Shown piece by piece: positions 1-10,169 of a DNA stretch of 64,000 nt. Source of the DNA: Mycobacterium kyorinense (GTDB lineage: Bacteria; Actinomycetota; Actinomycetes; Mycobacteriales; Mycobacteriaceae); assembly GCF_002101735.1 (NCBI RefSeq), contig NZ_LQPE01000133.1, positions 35,237 through 99,236 on the forward strand, in the 5' to 3' direction. The translations under genes and the position numbers were made by a program. How positions within the stretch are numbered: the stretch's first letter is position 1; each line of letters starts with the position of its first letter. The notes under the pieces were generated by a model that was not told where the DNA came from, searched no databases, and saw only the letters and a list, made by a program, of their open reading frames with translations.

Positions 1-278
1 ATTTCGTCGATCACCATTGCGGGCGTCGCGCCGTACAGGCGCTCGACATAGCGCGTCGGGGCGTCGATACCGCTGCGCGCCAAGGTTTGCCGCGCCCGCG
101 TCGCCGTCGAGCACAACACCAAGTCGATCGGCGGCAGGTTGGCCCGCAACCAGTCACCGGCCAAGGCGGCTTCTCGTTCGCCCCGCGGCGCCAGCGGCCG
201 CTCGTGGTCGGCCACCCCGTCCGGGTACGCCGACTTCCCGTGCCTCAGCAAGACCAGAGTTCCCGTCACCCGACCCAC
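1..278 (-). CDS. SixA-like phosphohistidine phosphatase, partial (Rv1276c-like)
   Basis: Reading the minus strand from a GTG at 278 gives an N-terminus with LVLLRHGKSAYP, the RHG signature of the histidine phosphatase (phosphoglycerate mutase-like) superfamily, followed by CSTATRARQTL and ERLYGATP, typical of SixA-type phosphohistidine phosphatases. About 92 codons are present; the 3' end lies outside the window. A second in-frame GTG at 269 is an alternative start. It is transcribed divergently from the Mre11-like gene, the same arrangement as Rv1276c/Rv1277 in M. tuberculosis. The family removes phosphate from histidine or small molecules; the substrate here is unknown. Confidence 0.85.
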   Translation of the reverse strand, partial: MGRVTGTLVLLRHGKSAYPDGVADHERPLAPRGEREAALAGDWLRANLPPIDLVLCSTATRARQTLARSGIDAPTRYVERLYGATPAMVIDE

Positions 279-364
279 GGTAGACCTGCCGGTCGAGGTC
301 CCCGGACTTGTCGGTGGCCGGCCATACACTCGCGATGCCTGGCTAGAGAAAGGACGGGAGCACG

Positions 365-1513
365 ATGCGGTTCATCCACACCGCCGACTGGCAACTCGGC
401 ATGACCCGCCATTTCCTGGCCGGCGAGGCTCAGCCCCGGTATTCGGCGGCCCGTCGCGACGCGGTCGCCGGGCTCGGTTCGCTGGCGGCCGAGGTCGGCG
501 CCGAGTTCGTCGTAGTCGCCGGCGACGTCTTCGAACACAATCAACTCGCCCCGCAGGTGATCAGCCAATCGCTGGAAGCCATGCGCGCCATCGGAATTCC
601 GGTCTATCTGTTGCCCGGCAACCATGACCCGCTGGATGCGTCGTCGGTGTACACCAGCGCGCTGTTCGAAGCCGAATGCCCGGACAACGTCGTGGTCCTC
701 GACCGCGCCGGTGTGCACCAAGTGCGGCCCGGCCTGCAGCTCGTCGCCGCGCCGTGGCGGTCCAAATCGCCGACCACCGATTTGGTCGCCGAGGTGCTCG
801 ACGGCCTGTCGGCCGACCAGGGAGTCACCCGCGTCCTCGTCGCGCACGGTGGCGTCGACGTGCTCGACCCCGACCCCACCAACCCGGCACTGATCCGGTT
901 GGCAGCGGCGCAGGACGCGCTGGGCCGCGGCGCCATCCACTACGTCGCGCTGGGCGACAAGCATTCGGTCACCGAAGTCGACGCCCGGGTCTGGTATTCC
1001 GGTTCGCCGGAGGTGACCAACTTCGACGACATCGAACCCGACCCGGGGCACGTGCTCGTCGTCGACGTCGACGAGGCCGATCCGCGCCGCCCGGTCACCG
1101 TCGAGGCCCGCCGCGTCGGCCGCTGGCGGTTCCTCACCCTGCGTCGTCACGTCGACAACAACCGCGACATCGCCGACTTGGACCTGAACCTCGACCAGAT
1201 CACCGACAAAGACCGCACGGTGGTGCGGCTGGCATTGGTCGGCTCGCTGACGGTCACCGACCGCGCCGCCCTGGACGCCTGCCTCGATAGATACTCGCGG
1301 CTATTTGCCTGGCTCGGCACCTGGGATCGGCACACCGACCTTGCCGTGATCCCGGGCGACGGCGAGTTCGACGACCTCGGGATCGGGGGCTTCGCCGCCG
1401 CCGCCGTCGACGAGTTGGTTGCCGCCGCACGCGCCGGCGACGCCGAAGCCGCCGACGATGCGCAGGCGGCGCTGGCGCTGCTGCTGCGGCTCACCGATCG
1501 GGGCGCGGCATGA
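365..1513 (+). CDS. Mre11/SbcD-like DNA exonuclease (Rv1277-like)
   Basis: A 382-residue metallophosphoesterase. The N-terminus reads MRFIHTADWQLG, followed by VVAGDVFEHNQL near residue 55 and PGNHDPLD near residue 80: the D-x-H, GD and GNHD metal-binding motifs of calcineurin-like nucleases. A later motif, AHGGVDV, fits the same fold. The family (SbcD/Mre11) acts as a nuclease with an SMC-like ATPase, and its stop overlaps the start of exactly such an ATPase by 4 bp, so the two are co-translated. A purine-rich stretch (ggacgggag) precedes the ATG. Likely role: processing of DNA ends or hairpins in the cytoplasm, inferred from family and partner. Confidence 0.9.
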   Translation: MRFIHTADWQLGMTRHFLAGEAQPRYSAARRDAVAGLGSLAAEVGAEFVVVAGDVFEHNQLAPQVISQSLEAMRAIGIPVYLLPGNHDPLDASSVYTSALFEAECPDNVVVLDRAGVHQVRPGLQLVAAPWRSKSPTTDLVAEVLDGLSADQGVTRVLVAHGGVDVLDPDPTNPALIRLAAAQDALGRGAIHYVALGDKHSVTEVDARVWYSGSPEVTNFDDIEPDPGHVLVVDVDEADPRRPVTVEARRVGRWRFLTLRRHVDNNRDIADLDLNLDQITDKDRTVVRLALVGSLTVTDRAALDACLDRYSRLFAWLGTWDRHTDLAVIPGDGEFDDLGIGGFAAAAVDELVAAARAGDAEAADDAQAALALLLRLTDRGAA

Positions 1514-4122
1514 GGCTGCACCGGCTGGTCCTCAGTAATTACCGCGGCATCGGCCACCGCGAGCTCGACTTCCCCGACCACGGCGTCGTGGTGGTGTGCG
1601 GGGCCAACGAGATCGGGAAGTCCTCGATGATCGAGGCGCTGGACCTGCTGCTGGAATCCAAAGACCGCTCGACCAAAAAGGACGTCAAGCAGGTCAAGCC
1701 GACCCACGCCGACGTCGGCTCCGAGATCACCGCCGAAATCAGCACCGGCCCTTACCGTTTCGTCTACCACAAGCGCTTCCACAAGAAGCCCGAGACCCAG
1801 TTGAGTGTGCTGGCGCCGCACCGCGAACAGCTCACCGGCGACGAGGCGCACGAGCGAGTGCGGGCCATGCTGGCCGAGACGGTGGACACCGATCTCTGGC
1901 GCGCCCAACGCGTCCTGCAGGCGGATTCGACGGCGGCGGTCAACCTCTCCGGCTGCGACGCGCTGTCGCGCGCGCTTGACGTGGCGGCCGGTGACGCCGC
2001 CACCCTGTCGGGCACAGAACCGCTGCTGATCGAGCGGATCGACGCCGAGTACGCCCGCTACTTCACCCCGACCGGGCGCCCGACAGGGGAGTGGTCCGCG
2101 GCGATCGCTGCGCTCGACGACGCCGACAGCCAAGTCGAGCGGTGCGCGGCGGCGGTGGCCGAGGTCGACCAGCGGGTACAACGGCACGCCGCCTTGACCG
2201 CCGAACTTGCCCAGTTGTCGCAGCAGCAGCAGGGGGCCACGGCCCGGCTTACCGCCGCCCGAACTGCCGCCGACGAAATCGCCAGGCTCACCGAACAATT
2301 GCGGGAAGCCAAGCTGATCGCCGCGGCCGCCACCGCAACCAGCGCCGCATCCACCGCCGCGCACACCGAACGGCTGCGGCTGCGCACCGACATCGAGACC
2401 CGCACCGCAGCGGTCGCCGCGTCGGAAGCCGAGGCGGCCGAGGCCGCCGACGCGGAGTCGACGGCACGCGAGGTCGTCGAGGCCGCCGACGCCGCGGTCG
2501 AGGAAGCGGAAAACGCCCTGGCGGCCGCTCAGCAGCGGGCCGAGTCCGCCCGCCGCGTCGTCGGCCAGCTGGCCCGCCGCGACGAAGCCGAGCGGTTGGC
2601 GGCGCGGCTGGCCAAAATCGACGCCGCCCGGCGCGAGGTCGAGCAGATCGCCGCCGAGCTGTCCGCAATCACGTTGACCGACCAGACATTCCAGCGGATC
2701 GAACAGGCCGCCGCCGCCGTCGACCGCGCCCAAGGACAGCTCGCGCTGATCTCGACGACGGTGGAATTCACCGCGGTCAGCGACATCGAACTCGCCGTCG
2801 GCGCTCAGCGAGTGGCGTTGGCTGCCGGGCAGAGCTGGGCGATGACCGCCGGCGCCCAAACCGAGGTCGAGGTTCCCGGGGTCTTGACGGCGCGGTTCAG
2901 CCCGGGTGGCACCGCAGTCGAAGTGCAAGCCAAACTGGCTGCGGCGCAAGAGGAATTGGCCGCCGCGCTTACCGCCGGGCGGGTGGCTGACCTGGCGGCG
3001 GCACGGCACACTGTCGAGAGGCGCCGCGAACTGCAGCATGGCCACGATCGGCTGCGTGCCACCCTGACTGCGCTGTGCGGCGACGACGATGTCGAACAGC
3101 TGCGCTCGCACCTGGCAGCGCTGCGCGCCGACCCGGTGCCCGACGTCGCGATGGGCAGCGCGGCGGCCGCCGCGGAACTCGACGCCGCGGAAGCCGCCCG
3201 CACCCAGGCCGCCAAAGACTGCGACACCCACCGCCGCGTCGCCGCGGCCGCGGCGCGGAAATTCACCGAAATAGCCTCTCAGGCAAAGCTTTTGCGCGAC
3301 AAGGCGGCAAACCAGCACGCCGAACTGGCCGCCGCCGCCGACCGGCTGGCCCAACAGCGCGCGACGATCGCGGACGACCAACTGGCGGCCACCGCCGACG
3401 CCGATCAGCGCGCCGCGCAATCCGCCGAGCGGCGGGTCGCCGAACTGTCCGCGCAGTTGGACGGCGCCGCACCCGATGCCTTCGCCGCCGAATTAACAGA
3501 GGCCGCCGACGCGGCCGACACGCTGCGCGCCCGCCACGACGAGGCCGCTCGGACACTGCACGAGATCACCGTCGAACTCGCCGTATTCGGTACCGAAGGC
3601 CGTCAGGGCAAGCTCGACGCTGCCCAGACCAAACGCGAACACGCCCACAGCGAATACTTGCGGGTGCAGCGACGAGCCCGCGCCGCGCAGCTGCTGCGGT
3701 CGGTGATGGCGCGCCACCGCGACACCACCCGGCTGCGCTACGTCGAGCCGTTCCGCTCCGAACTGCAGCGGCTCGGGCGCCCGGTGTTCGGGCCCAGCTT
3801 CGAGGTCGACGTCGACAGCGACCTGTGTATCCGCAGCCGCACTCTCGACGGGCGCACGGTGCCGTACGAGTCGTTGTCCGGCGGAGCCAAGGAGCAACTC
3901 GGCATCCTGGCGCGGCTGGCCGGGGCGGCGCTGGTCGCCAAGGAGGACAGCGTCCCGGTGCTGATCGACGACGCTCTCGGGTTCACCGATCCCGACCGGC
4001 TGGCCCGGATGGGCGAAGTGTTCGACACGCTGGGCGAAAATGGCCAGGTGATCGTGCTGACGTGTACCCCCGCCCGCTACGACGGTGTCAAGGGTGCGCA
4101 CCGTATCGAATTGAGCGCCTAA
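1510..4122 (+). CDS. SbcC/Rad50-like ATPase (Rv1278-like)
   Basis: An 870-residue AAA/SMC-like ATPase. The Walker A region GANEIGKSS lies at about residues 31-39. The ABC signature SLSGGAKEQL is at about 788 and the Walker B VPVLIDDALGF at about 816. Between them is a long Ala/Glu/Arg-rich segment (about residues 190-720) with heptad character, consistent with a coiled coil. It is shorter than E. coli SbcC. The ATG overlaps the stop of the Mre11-like gene (ATGA), supporting a Mre11-Rad50-type complex in DNA repair. The small-residue coiled coil gives long open shadow frames on both strands, which are not genes. Confidence 0.9.
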   Translation: MRLHRLVLSNYRGIGHRELDFPDHGVVVVCGANEIGKSSMIEALDLLLESKDRSTKKDVKQVKPTHADVGSEITAEISTGPYRFVYHKRFHKKPETQLSVLAPHREQLTGDEAHERVRAMLAETVDTDLWRAQRVLQADSTAAVNLSGCDALSRALDVAAGDAATLSGTEPLLIERIDAEYARYFTPTGRPTGEWSAAIAALDDADSQVERCAAAVAEVDQRVQRHAALTAELAQLSQQQQGATARLTAARTAADEIARLTEQLREAKLIAAAATATSAASTAAHTERLRLRTDIETRTAAVAASEAEAAEAADAESTAREVVEAADAAVEEAENALAAAQQRAESARRVVGQLARRDEAERLAARLAKIDAARREVEQIAAELSAITLTDQTFQRIEQAAAAVDRAQGQLALISTTVEFTAVSDIELAVGAQRVALAAGQSWAMTAGAQTEVEVPGVLTARFSPGGTAVEVQAKLAAAQEELAAALTAGRVADLAAARHTVERRRELQHGHDRLRATLTALCGDDDVEQLRSHLAALRADPVPDVAMGSAAAAAELDAAEAARTQAAKDCDTHRRVAAAAARKFTEIASQAKLLRDKAANQHAELAAAADRLAQQRATIADDQLAATADADQRAAQSAERRVAELSAQLDGAAPDAFAAELTEAADAADTLRARHDEAARTLHEITVELAVFGTEGRQGKLDAAQTKREHAHSEYLRVQRRARAAQLLRSVMARHRDTTRLRYVEPFRSELQRLGRPVFGPSFEVDVDSDLCIRSRTLDGRTVPYESLSGGAKEQLGILARLAGAALVAKEDSVPVLIDDALGFTDPDRLARMGEVFDTLGENGQVIVLTCTPARYDGVKGAHRIELSA

Positions 4123-4165
4123 GCCTCGCTGCCGACATACACTCACCCGCAACAGGGGGTGAGCG

Positions 4166-5761
4166 ATGGACTTGAACTGCGATTACGTGGTCGTCGGCAC
4201 GGGGTCGGCGGGCGCGGTGCTCGCGAATCGGCTCAGCGCCGACCCGGCCGTCTCGGTGGTGGCGCTCGAGGCGGGCCCGCGCGACGCCAACAAGTTCATC
4301 CGCATCCCGGCGGCGTTCTCCAAGCTGTTCCGCACCGAGGTGGACTGGGATTACCTGACGGAGCCGCAGAAGGAGCTGGCCGGCCGCGAGATTTATTGGC
4401 CCCGCGGCAAGATGCTCGGCGGGTCGTCCTCGATGAACGCGATGATGTGGGTACGCGGATTCGGCGCCGACTACGACGAGTGGGCCACCGCGGCGGGGCC
4501 GGAATGGTCCTACGCCGAGGCGCTGAGCTACTTTCGCCGCATCGAAAACGTCGCCGACGCTTGGCATTTCGTCAGCGGCGACGAGAGCGGCGTGACCGGT
4601 CCGCTGACTCTCTCCCGCCAGCGCAGCCCGCGCAGCTCGACCGCGGCCTGGCTGACCACCGCGCGAGAATGCGGATTCGTCAGCGCCCACCCGAATTCCG
4701 CTGCGCCGGAAGGATTCTGCGAAACCGTCGTCACCCAGCGCAGGGGTGCCCGGTGGAGCACCGCCGACGCCTACCTCAAACCTGTCCTGCGCCGCAAGAA
4801 CCTCGACGTGCTCACCGAGGCCACCGCCACCCGAGTCCTCTTCGACGGCAACCGCGCAACCGGGGTGGAATTCGACCAGGACGGCCAGCGCCGCATCGCC
4901 CACGCCCGCCGCGAGGTGGTGCTGTGCGGCGGCGCGATCAACACACCGCAGCTGTTGATGCTCTCCGGCATCGGCGATTCCGACCACCTCGACGAGCACA
5001 GCATCGAGACCGTGCACCACGCGCCGGAGGTGGGGCAGAACCTGCGCGACCACCTTGTCACCCCGCTGGGCTTCGACGTCGAGCAGGACAGCCTTTTCGT
5101 CGCCGAAAAGCCCATGCAGCTTGTCAACTATCTGCTGCGGCGCCGCGGCATGCTGACGTCCAATGTCGGCGAGGCGTACGGCTTTGTCCGCAGCAAGCCC
5201 GAGTTGGAGCTGCCCGATCTGGAGCTGATTTTCGCGCCGGCGCCCTACTTCGACGAGGGAATCGGCGAGCCGTACACCAGGCACGCAGTGGTATTCGGGC
5301 CGATCCTGCTCAAGCCGCACAGCCGCGGACAGATCCTGCTGCGATCCGCCGACCCGCTCGCCAAGCCGATCATCGATCCGCGCTATCTGTCGGACCCCGA
5401 CGGCGTCGACCGCGCCACGATGATGGCCGGCCTGCGGATCTGCGCGAAGATGGCCAAAACGCCGCCGCTGAAGGGTCTGCTCGGCGCCATCGCCCGACCA
5501 CAGGGTGCCACCGAACTGGACGAGGCCACCCTCGAAGAGGCGCTCAACACCTGCTCGCACACCCTGTACCACCCGGTGAGCACCTGCCGGATGGGCGACG
5601 ACGATGCCAGCGTCGTCGACCCGCACCTACGGGTCCGCGGTGTGGAGGCGCTGCGGGTGGCCGACGCGTCGGTGATGCCGAGCATCATCCGCGGGCACAC
5701 CCACGCGCCGGCGGTGCTGATCGGCGAGAAGGCCGCCGATCTGCTCGTCACTACCGGGTGA
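4166..5761 (+). CDS. GMC-family FAD oxidoreductase (choline dehydrogenase-like, Rv1279-like)
   Basis: A 531-residue glucose-methanol-choline oxidoreductase. The dinucleotide-binding GTGSAG is at 11-16 with an acidic residue at the end of strand 2 (LEAGP). GMC signature 1 (KMLGGSSSMNAMM) is at about 82-94 and signature 2 (GGAINTPQLLMLSGIG) near 255-270. The conserved C-terminal histidines lie near 469 (LYHPVSTCRMG) and 511 (GHTHAPA). The enzyme oxidises an alcohol with FAD; the substrate cannot be read from sequence and 'choline' would be a guess. A strong GGGGG-type ribosome site precedes the ATG. Its end overlaps the convergent oppA gene by 11 bp. Confidence 0.9.
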   Translation: MDLNCDYVVVGTGSAGAVLANRLSADPAVSVVALEAGPRDANKFIRIPAAFSKLFRTEVDWDYLTEPQKELAGREIYWPRGKMLGGSSSMNAMMWVRGFGADYDEWATAAGPEWSYAEALSYFRRIENVADAWHFVSGDESGVTGPLTLSRQRSPRSSTAAWLTTARECGFVSAHPNSAAPEGFCETVVTQRRGARWSTADAYLKPVLRRKNLDVLTEATATRVLFDGNRATGVEFDQDGQRRIAHARREVVLCGGAINTPQLLMLSGIGDSDHLDEHSIETVHHAPEVGQNLRDHLVTPLGFDVEQDSLFVAEKPMQLVNYLLRRRGMLTSNVGEAYGFVRSKPELELPDLELIFAPAPYFDEGIGEPYTRHAVVFGPILLKPHSRGQILLRSADPLAKPIIDPRYLSDPDGVDRATMMAGLRICAKMAKTPPLKGLLGAIARPQGATELDEATLEEALNTCSHTLYHPVSTCRMGDDDASVVDPHLRVRGVEALRVADASVMPSIIRGHTHAPAVLIGEKAADLLVTTG

Positions 5762-7406
5762 ACCCGATCGCGGTGTAGACCACGTCGGCCAGCCCGTGCG
5801 CGCCGTAGTTGGCTAGCGTGCTGCGCACCGCGATGTCGCCGGGTGACTGGAACAGCGGCAGGTTGAAGCCTTCCCGCCAGATCATCATGTCGACCTCGTT
5901 GGCCAGCGCACGCGCCTTGTCCGGATCCAGTTCGGACAGCGTCTGTTCGATCTTGGCGTCGATCTGCGGATTGCCGATCTTGCCGAAATTGCTGTCCCCG
6001 TCGGAGGTGTAGATCTGCGGCAGCGCAGAGAGCGGGAAAGCGTTGCCCACCCAACCGAATTGGGTGATGTCGAAGTCGCCGACGGCCACGTGCTGGCTGA
6101 AGAATCCGGTGCCGGGCTTGGGATCGAGCAGCAGCTTGACACCGATCTGCGCCAGGTTCTGCTGAGCCACCAACGCGATCTGCCGGGCCGACTGCCCGTC
6201 GTAGAACACGTCGCGGATCACCAGCTGTTTGCCGTCCTTCTCCCGCACCGCCCCATTGAGCTTCCAGCCCAGCGCATCCAAATCCCGGCGGGCCTGGTCG
6301 GGATTGTAAGCGCCTGGGGCGCTGTTGTTTTGGTAGCCCACCTGGCCGGCGACGTAGACGTGGTTGTCCAGCGGCGCCGGACGACCGGTCAGACCGTGCT
6401 GGACCACGTCGACGATCGCCTGGCGGTCGATGCCGCGGCAAATCGCCAGCCGCAGCTTCTCGTCGGCCAGGATCGATCCGGGTGCCCCGTTGAAGGTGAG
6501 GTGGTACCAGGTGGGCGCCGGCGCGGTGCGGATCACGATCCCCGGAGTGCGCTGAGCGGTGACCATGTCGTCGAGGGTGCCCACCCCGGCAGCATCGATC
6601 GCGTTGTTCTGCAGGGCCGGGATGACGGCGGCGGCGTCGAGCACCAGGAAGGTGATCGAGTCCAGCCGCGGTTTGGCGCCCCACCAACGCGGATTGCGGG
6701 TCAGCACAATGCGTTGCGCGGTGCGGTCGATCGTGGTCACGATGAACGGTCCGGCCGACGGGCCGGGGGCGTTCAGTTGGCCCTTGTTGAACACCTCCGG
6801 GTTCGCGGTCATGCTGCGTGGTTGCATGCCGCCGGCGAACATGCCTCGCCACTCCGCGTACGGCTCGGCGAAAGTGACCACCGCCTGGCGGTCGTCCACG
6901 CCGCGAGTCACCGACTTCACCCGCTCGAATCCGGCTCTACTGGCGATCAAGTAGCGCTTGTCGCGACCGCTGCACGCGTCGACCTCGGACTTGAGGTCTT
7001 CCCAGGTGATCGGGGTGCCGTCGCTCCACACTGCCTTCGGGTTGATGGTGTAGGTGACGACCTGCGGGGTGGTGCTGGTCAACTCGACATCGGTGAAGTA
7101 GTCGGTGTTGAGTTTCAGCGAGCCGTCGGGCTGGGTGATGAACGCGCCCGGAAGCGTCGGCGACACAATGGAACCGACGTCGGCGGTGTTGCCGTCGATG
7201 TTGAGCTCGTTGAAGTTTTCCGGGAAGGATGTCAGCGCAAGCCGCAGGTTGCCGCCGTCGCGCAGCGTCGCCGGGTCTCTTGGGTTGATGTCGCTGGTGC
7301 TGCCGACCCGCGCGGCGTGCGTCTGCGGAAGGTCCCGATACCCGTTCGAGCAGCCGGTGACGACTACCAGCATCAGCACCAGCAGCACCGCGAGCCGGCT
7401 AGCCAT
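5751..7406 (-). CDS. oppA: Oligopeptide ABC transporter substrate-binding lipoprotein OppA
   Basis: A 551-residue solute-binding protein of the family 5 (OppA/DppA) type. The N-terminus is a lipoprotein signal: MASR, a hydrophobic stretch, then the lipobox VVTGC with the lipidated Cys near residue 19. The body has the family pattern of extracellular peptide-binding proteins ([38 protein letters not shown]). It is the last gene of the oppB-oppC-oppD-oppA cluster, matching Rv1283c-Rv1280c. Its start overlaps the oppD stop by 8 bp, so it is co-translated. It should be anchored outside the inner membrane and deliver oligopeptides to OppBCD. Confidence 0.93.
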   Translation of the reverse strand: MASRLAVLLVLMLVVVTGCSNGYRDLPQTHAARVGSTSDINPRDPATLRDGGNLRLALTSFPENFNELNIDGNTADVGSIVSPTLPGAFITQPDGSLKLNTDYFTDVELTSTTPQVVTYTINPKAVWSDGTPITWEDLKSEVDACSGRDKRYLIASRAGFERVKSVTRGVDDRQAVVTFAEPYAEWRGMFAGGMQPRSMTANPEVFNKGQLNAPGPSAGPFIVTTIDRTAQRIVLTRNPRWWGAKPRLDSITFLVLDAAAVIPALQNNAIDAAGVGTLDDMVTAQRTPGIVIRTAPAPTWYHLTFNGAPGSILADEKLRLAICRGIDRQAIVDVVQHGLTGRPAPLDNHVYVAGQVGYQNNSAPGAYNPDQARRDLDALGWKLNGAVREKDGKQLVIRDVFYDGQSARQIALVAQQNLAQIGVKLLLDPKPGTGFFSQHVAVGDFDITQFGWVGNAFPLSALPQIYTSDGDSNFGKIGNPQIDAKIEQTLSELDPDKARALANEVDMMIWREGFNLPLFQSPGDIAVRSTLANYGAHGLADVVYTAIGFTR

Positions 7407-9249
7407 CGGAAACCTCGGCGTGTGCCCGCGGGACCGCGGCCAGGAGCCGTCGGGTGTATTCGTGCTGTGGATTGGTGAAAACCTGCTCGCCGTCGCCCTG
7501 TTCGACGATCGTTCCCTTGTACATCACCGCGACCCGGTGAGCCAGGTGCTTCACCACCGAAAGATCATGCGAGACAAACAGATACGACAATCCGAATTGC
7601 GTCTGCAGGTCAAGCAGCAGGTTGATGATCCCCGCCTGGATCGACACGTCGAGCGCCGACACCGGCTCGTCGAGCGCAAGGATCTTCGGTTGTAGGGCGA
7701 GAGCCCGCGCGATGCCGATCCGCTGCTTCTGCCCGCCGGAGAACTCGGCGGGATAACGGCTGGCGTCGGCATTGTCCAGCCCGACGACGGCCAGCAGCTC
7801 GGCGACCCGCTCCTCGCAGCGGCGCCTGTCAAACCCATTGGCCACCAACGGTTCAGCGATGACATCGAAGACCGGCAGTCGGGGGTCCAGCGACGCGACC
7901 GGGTCCTGAAACACCACCTGCAGCTCGGTGCGCAGCTTGCGGCGGGCAGCCGAGTCAAGAGCTGCAACGTCAGCACCGAGAACCTCGATGGAGCCGGCCT
8001 GGGGCCTGGCGAGGTCGAGAATCTGAGACAGCGTCGTCGATTTGCCCGAACCGGATTCGCCGACGATGCCCAGCGTGCGGCCCTGCTCCAGCGTGAAGCT
8101 GACGCCGTCGACCGCACGCACCTCGCCCACCCGCCTGCGGAAAACGGCACCTTTGGTCAGCGGATAGGTCTTGACCAGATCGGCTACTTGCACCACCACC
8201 GGCGGTTCTTCGGTCGCGGTATCGACGGTGTCCGGTCCGGTTGACACGCCGTAGATCTCGGCCGCACTGCGGCCGGCGACATAGTCGGTGCGGATGCAGG
8301 CCGCTCGGTGGCCGTCGGCAATCGCGACGAGATCCGGTTCGGCTGAACGGCATTCGTCGATCGCCAGTGGGCAGCGCGGGGCAAATGTGCAGACGCCCGG
8401 CGTCAGCGACGTCATCGTCGGAGGCGCGCCGGGGATCGGAATCAGCCTGGTGCCCTGTGGGGCATCGAGGCGCGGCACCGAACCCAGCAGCCCGACGGTG
8501 TAGGGCATCCGGCGGTCACGGTAAAGCTCGTCGACGGCGGCGATCTCGACCGGGCGTCCGGCATACATGACCAGCGCCCGATCGGCGAACTCCGACACCA
8601 CGCCCAAGTCGTGGGTGATGATCAGTACTCCGGCGCCGGTCACGTCGCGCGCGGTTCGCAGCACGTCGAGGATCTGTGCCTGCACGGTGACGTCCAATGC
8701 GGTGGTCGGCTCGTCGCAGATCAGCAGGTCGGGATCGTTGGCGATAGCGATCGCGATCACCACCCGCTGGCGTTCACCGCCGGACAGCTCGTGCGGGAAG
8801 GCCTTTGCGCGACGCTGCGGCTGCGCAATGCCGACCAACTCGAGCAGCTCGACGGCGCGCTTGCGGGCCTCGGCTCGGCTGATCCCGCGGTGGTGGACCT
8901 CGATGGCCTCGGCGATCTGGTCGCCGATGGTGTAGACGGGCGTCAGCGCCGACATCGGGTCTTGGAACACGGTGCCGATCGTCTTGCCGCGGATCCGCGA
9001 CATCGCCTGGTCGCCCAGCGTAAGCAATTCGTCGCCGTGCAGCCGTACCGATCCCGAAACCCGCGCGTATTCCGGCAGCAGTCCGACGACGGCCATCGCG
9101 GCAGTGGTTTTGCCGCAACCGGATTCCCCGACGATGGCGACCACTTCGCCGGGGTTGATGTGGTAGCTCGTGCCGCGCACCGCGGGCACCACCACGTCCT
9201 CGGTTTCGAAGGTGACGGTCAAGTCGGTCACCTCGAGCAGCGCGGTCAT
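7399..9249 (-). CDS. oppD: Oligopeptide ABC transporter ATPase OppD (two fused ABC domains)
   Basis: The open frame extends far upstream, but the real start is the ATG at 9249 ([14 protein letters not shown]), overlapping the oppC stop as ATGA. This gives 616 residues. Two complete ABC modules are visible: Walker [10 protein letters not shown], signature LSGGERQRV and DEPTTALDV in the first; [19 protein letters not shown] and DEPVSALDV in the second. Between them lies the oligopeptide/dipeptide C-terminal domain with four cysteines (CTFAPRC, DEC, AAC). In the M. tuberculosis OppABCD complex an iron-sulfur cluster has been described in this region; the same cysteine pattern here suggests it is shared. 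The protein powers peptide uptake. Confidence 0.93.
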   Translation of the reverse strand: MTALLEVTDLTVTFETEDVVVPAVRGTSYHINPGEVVAIVGESGCGKTTAAMAVVGLLPEYARVSGSVRLHGDELLTLGDQAMSRIRGKTIGTVFQDPMSALTPVYTIGDQIAEAIEVHHRGISRAEARKRAVELLELVGIAQPQRRAKAFPHELSGGERQRVVIAIAIANDPDLLICDEPTTALDVTVQAQILDVLRTARDVTGAGVLIITHDLGVVSEFADRALVMYAGRPVEIAAVDELYRDRRMPYTVGLLGSVPRLDAPQGTRLIPIPGAPPTMTSLTPGVCTFAPRCPLAIDECRSAEPDLVAIADGHRAACIRTDYVAGRSAAEIYGVSTGPDTVDTATEEPPVVVQVADLVKTYPLTKGAVFRRRVGEVRAVDGVSFTLEQGRTLGIVGESGSGKSTTLSQILDLARPQAGSIEVLGADVAALDSAARRKLRTELQVVFQDPVASLDPRLPVFDVIAEPLVANGFDRRRCEERVAELLAVVGLDNADASRYPAEFSGGQKQRIGIARALALQPKILALDEPVSALDVSIQAGIINLLLDLQTQFGLSYLFVSHDLSVVKHLAHRVAVMYKGTIVEQGDGEQVFTNPQHEYTRRLLAAVPRAHAEVSDG

Positions 9250-10169
9250 TTCGCGCGCCGCTTTCTGCGGCGCGCGGCTCCGCTGCCCGGATCCAGCGCG
9301 TCGCGCAGACCGTCGCCGGCAAGGTTGGCGCACAACACGATCAGCACCAGCGCCCCGGCCGGAAACAGGAAGACCCACGGGAATGTGGTGGCCGACGGTG
9401 TGCCGTCGGCGATCAGCGTGCCCAGCGACACGTCGGGAGGCTGGACACCGAATCCCAGGAAACTCAGCCCGGTTTCGGCCAGGATCGCGAATCCCACGTT
9501 GAGCGTCGCGTCGATGATGAGGATCGAGGCGACGTTCGGCACGATGTGCCCGACGATGATGCGGCGGCTCGACACTCCCATGTACCGTGCCGCGCGGACG
9601 AATTCGCGCTCCCGCAGGCTCATCGTCAGCCCGCGCACCATCCGCGAGCTGACCATCCAGCCGAACGCGGCGAGCAGCACGATCAGCCACAGAATGCTGC
9701 TCGACTGTTTGGTCCGCGGCGTGACGATCGCGATCAGGATGAAGCTCGGCACCACCAGCAGAAGATCCACCAGCCACATCAACACCCGGTCGCGCCAGCC
9801 GCCGAAGTAGCCCGCCACCGACCCGACCGTCGCGGCGATGCTGGTCGAAATCACCGCCACACAGAAGCCGATCAGCATCGACTTCTGCATGCCCCGCAGC
9901 GTGCGCGCCAACAGATCCTGGCCGAGCGCGTTGGTGCCGAACCAGTGCCGCAGCGACGGCGGCTGCAGCAGCGCGCCGTAGTCCAACGCGGTGTAGCTGT
10001 AGGGGAGTAGCGGCGGCAGCGCATAGCAGCCGACGAACAACACCGCCAGCAGAACCAATGCCACCACCGCCGGCTTGTTGCGGATGAACCGGCGTACCAA
10101 CAGATTTCGCCGCGACGTGAAAGCAGCCGGGTGAACACCGGACCGGACTGCCGTCGTCTCTTGCGTCAT
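9246..10169 (-). CDS. oppC: Oligopeptide ABC transporter permease OppC
   Basis: A 307-residue inner-membrane permease with about six hydrophobic segments. The EAA-type loop for contacting the ATPase ([17 protein letters not shown]) is at about residue 200. The N-terminal OppC pattern (hydrophobic helix, then LGTDQLGRD-like [15 protein letters not shown]) is typical of the family. Its ATG overlaps the oppB stop and its stop overlaps the oppD start, each by the ATGA arrangement. It forms the membrane channel with OppB. Confidence 0.93.
   Translation of the reverse strand: MTQETTAVRSGVHPAAFTSRRNLLVRRFIRNKPAVVALVLLAVLFVGCYALPPLLPYSYTALDYGALLQPPSLRHWFGTNALGQDLLARTLRGMQKSMLIGFCVAVISTSIAATVGSVAGYFGGWRDRVLMWLVDLLLVVPSFILIAIVTPRTKQSSSILWLIVLLAAFGWMVSSRMVRGLTMSLREREFVRAARYMGVSSRRIIVGHIVPNVASILIIDATLNVGFAILAETGLSFLGFGVQPPDVSLGTLIADGTPSATTFPWVFLFPAGALVLIVLCANLAGDGLRDALDPGSGAARRRKRRAK

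Noticed and set aside
266..1150. Long minus-strand open frame over the Mre11-like gene
   Set aside because: Arg/Val/Gly-rich shadow of a high-GC gene; the plus strand has clear metallophosphoesterase motifs.
1147..3420. 757-codon minus-strand open frame over the SbcC-like gene
   Set aside because: Shadow caused by Ala-rich coiled-coil codons; no family features and no ribosome site.
4088..5626. 512-codon minus-strand frame over the GMC gene
   Set aside because: Shadow frame without motifs; the opposite strand has complete GMC signatures.
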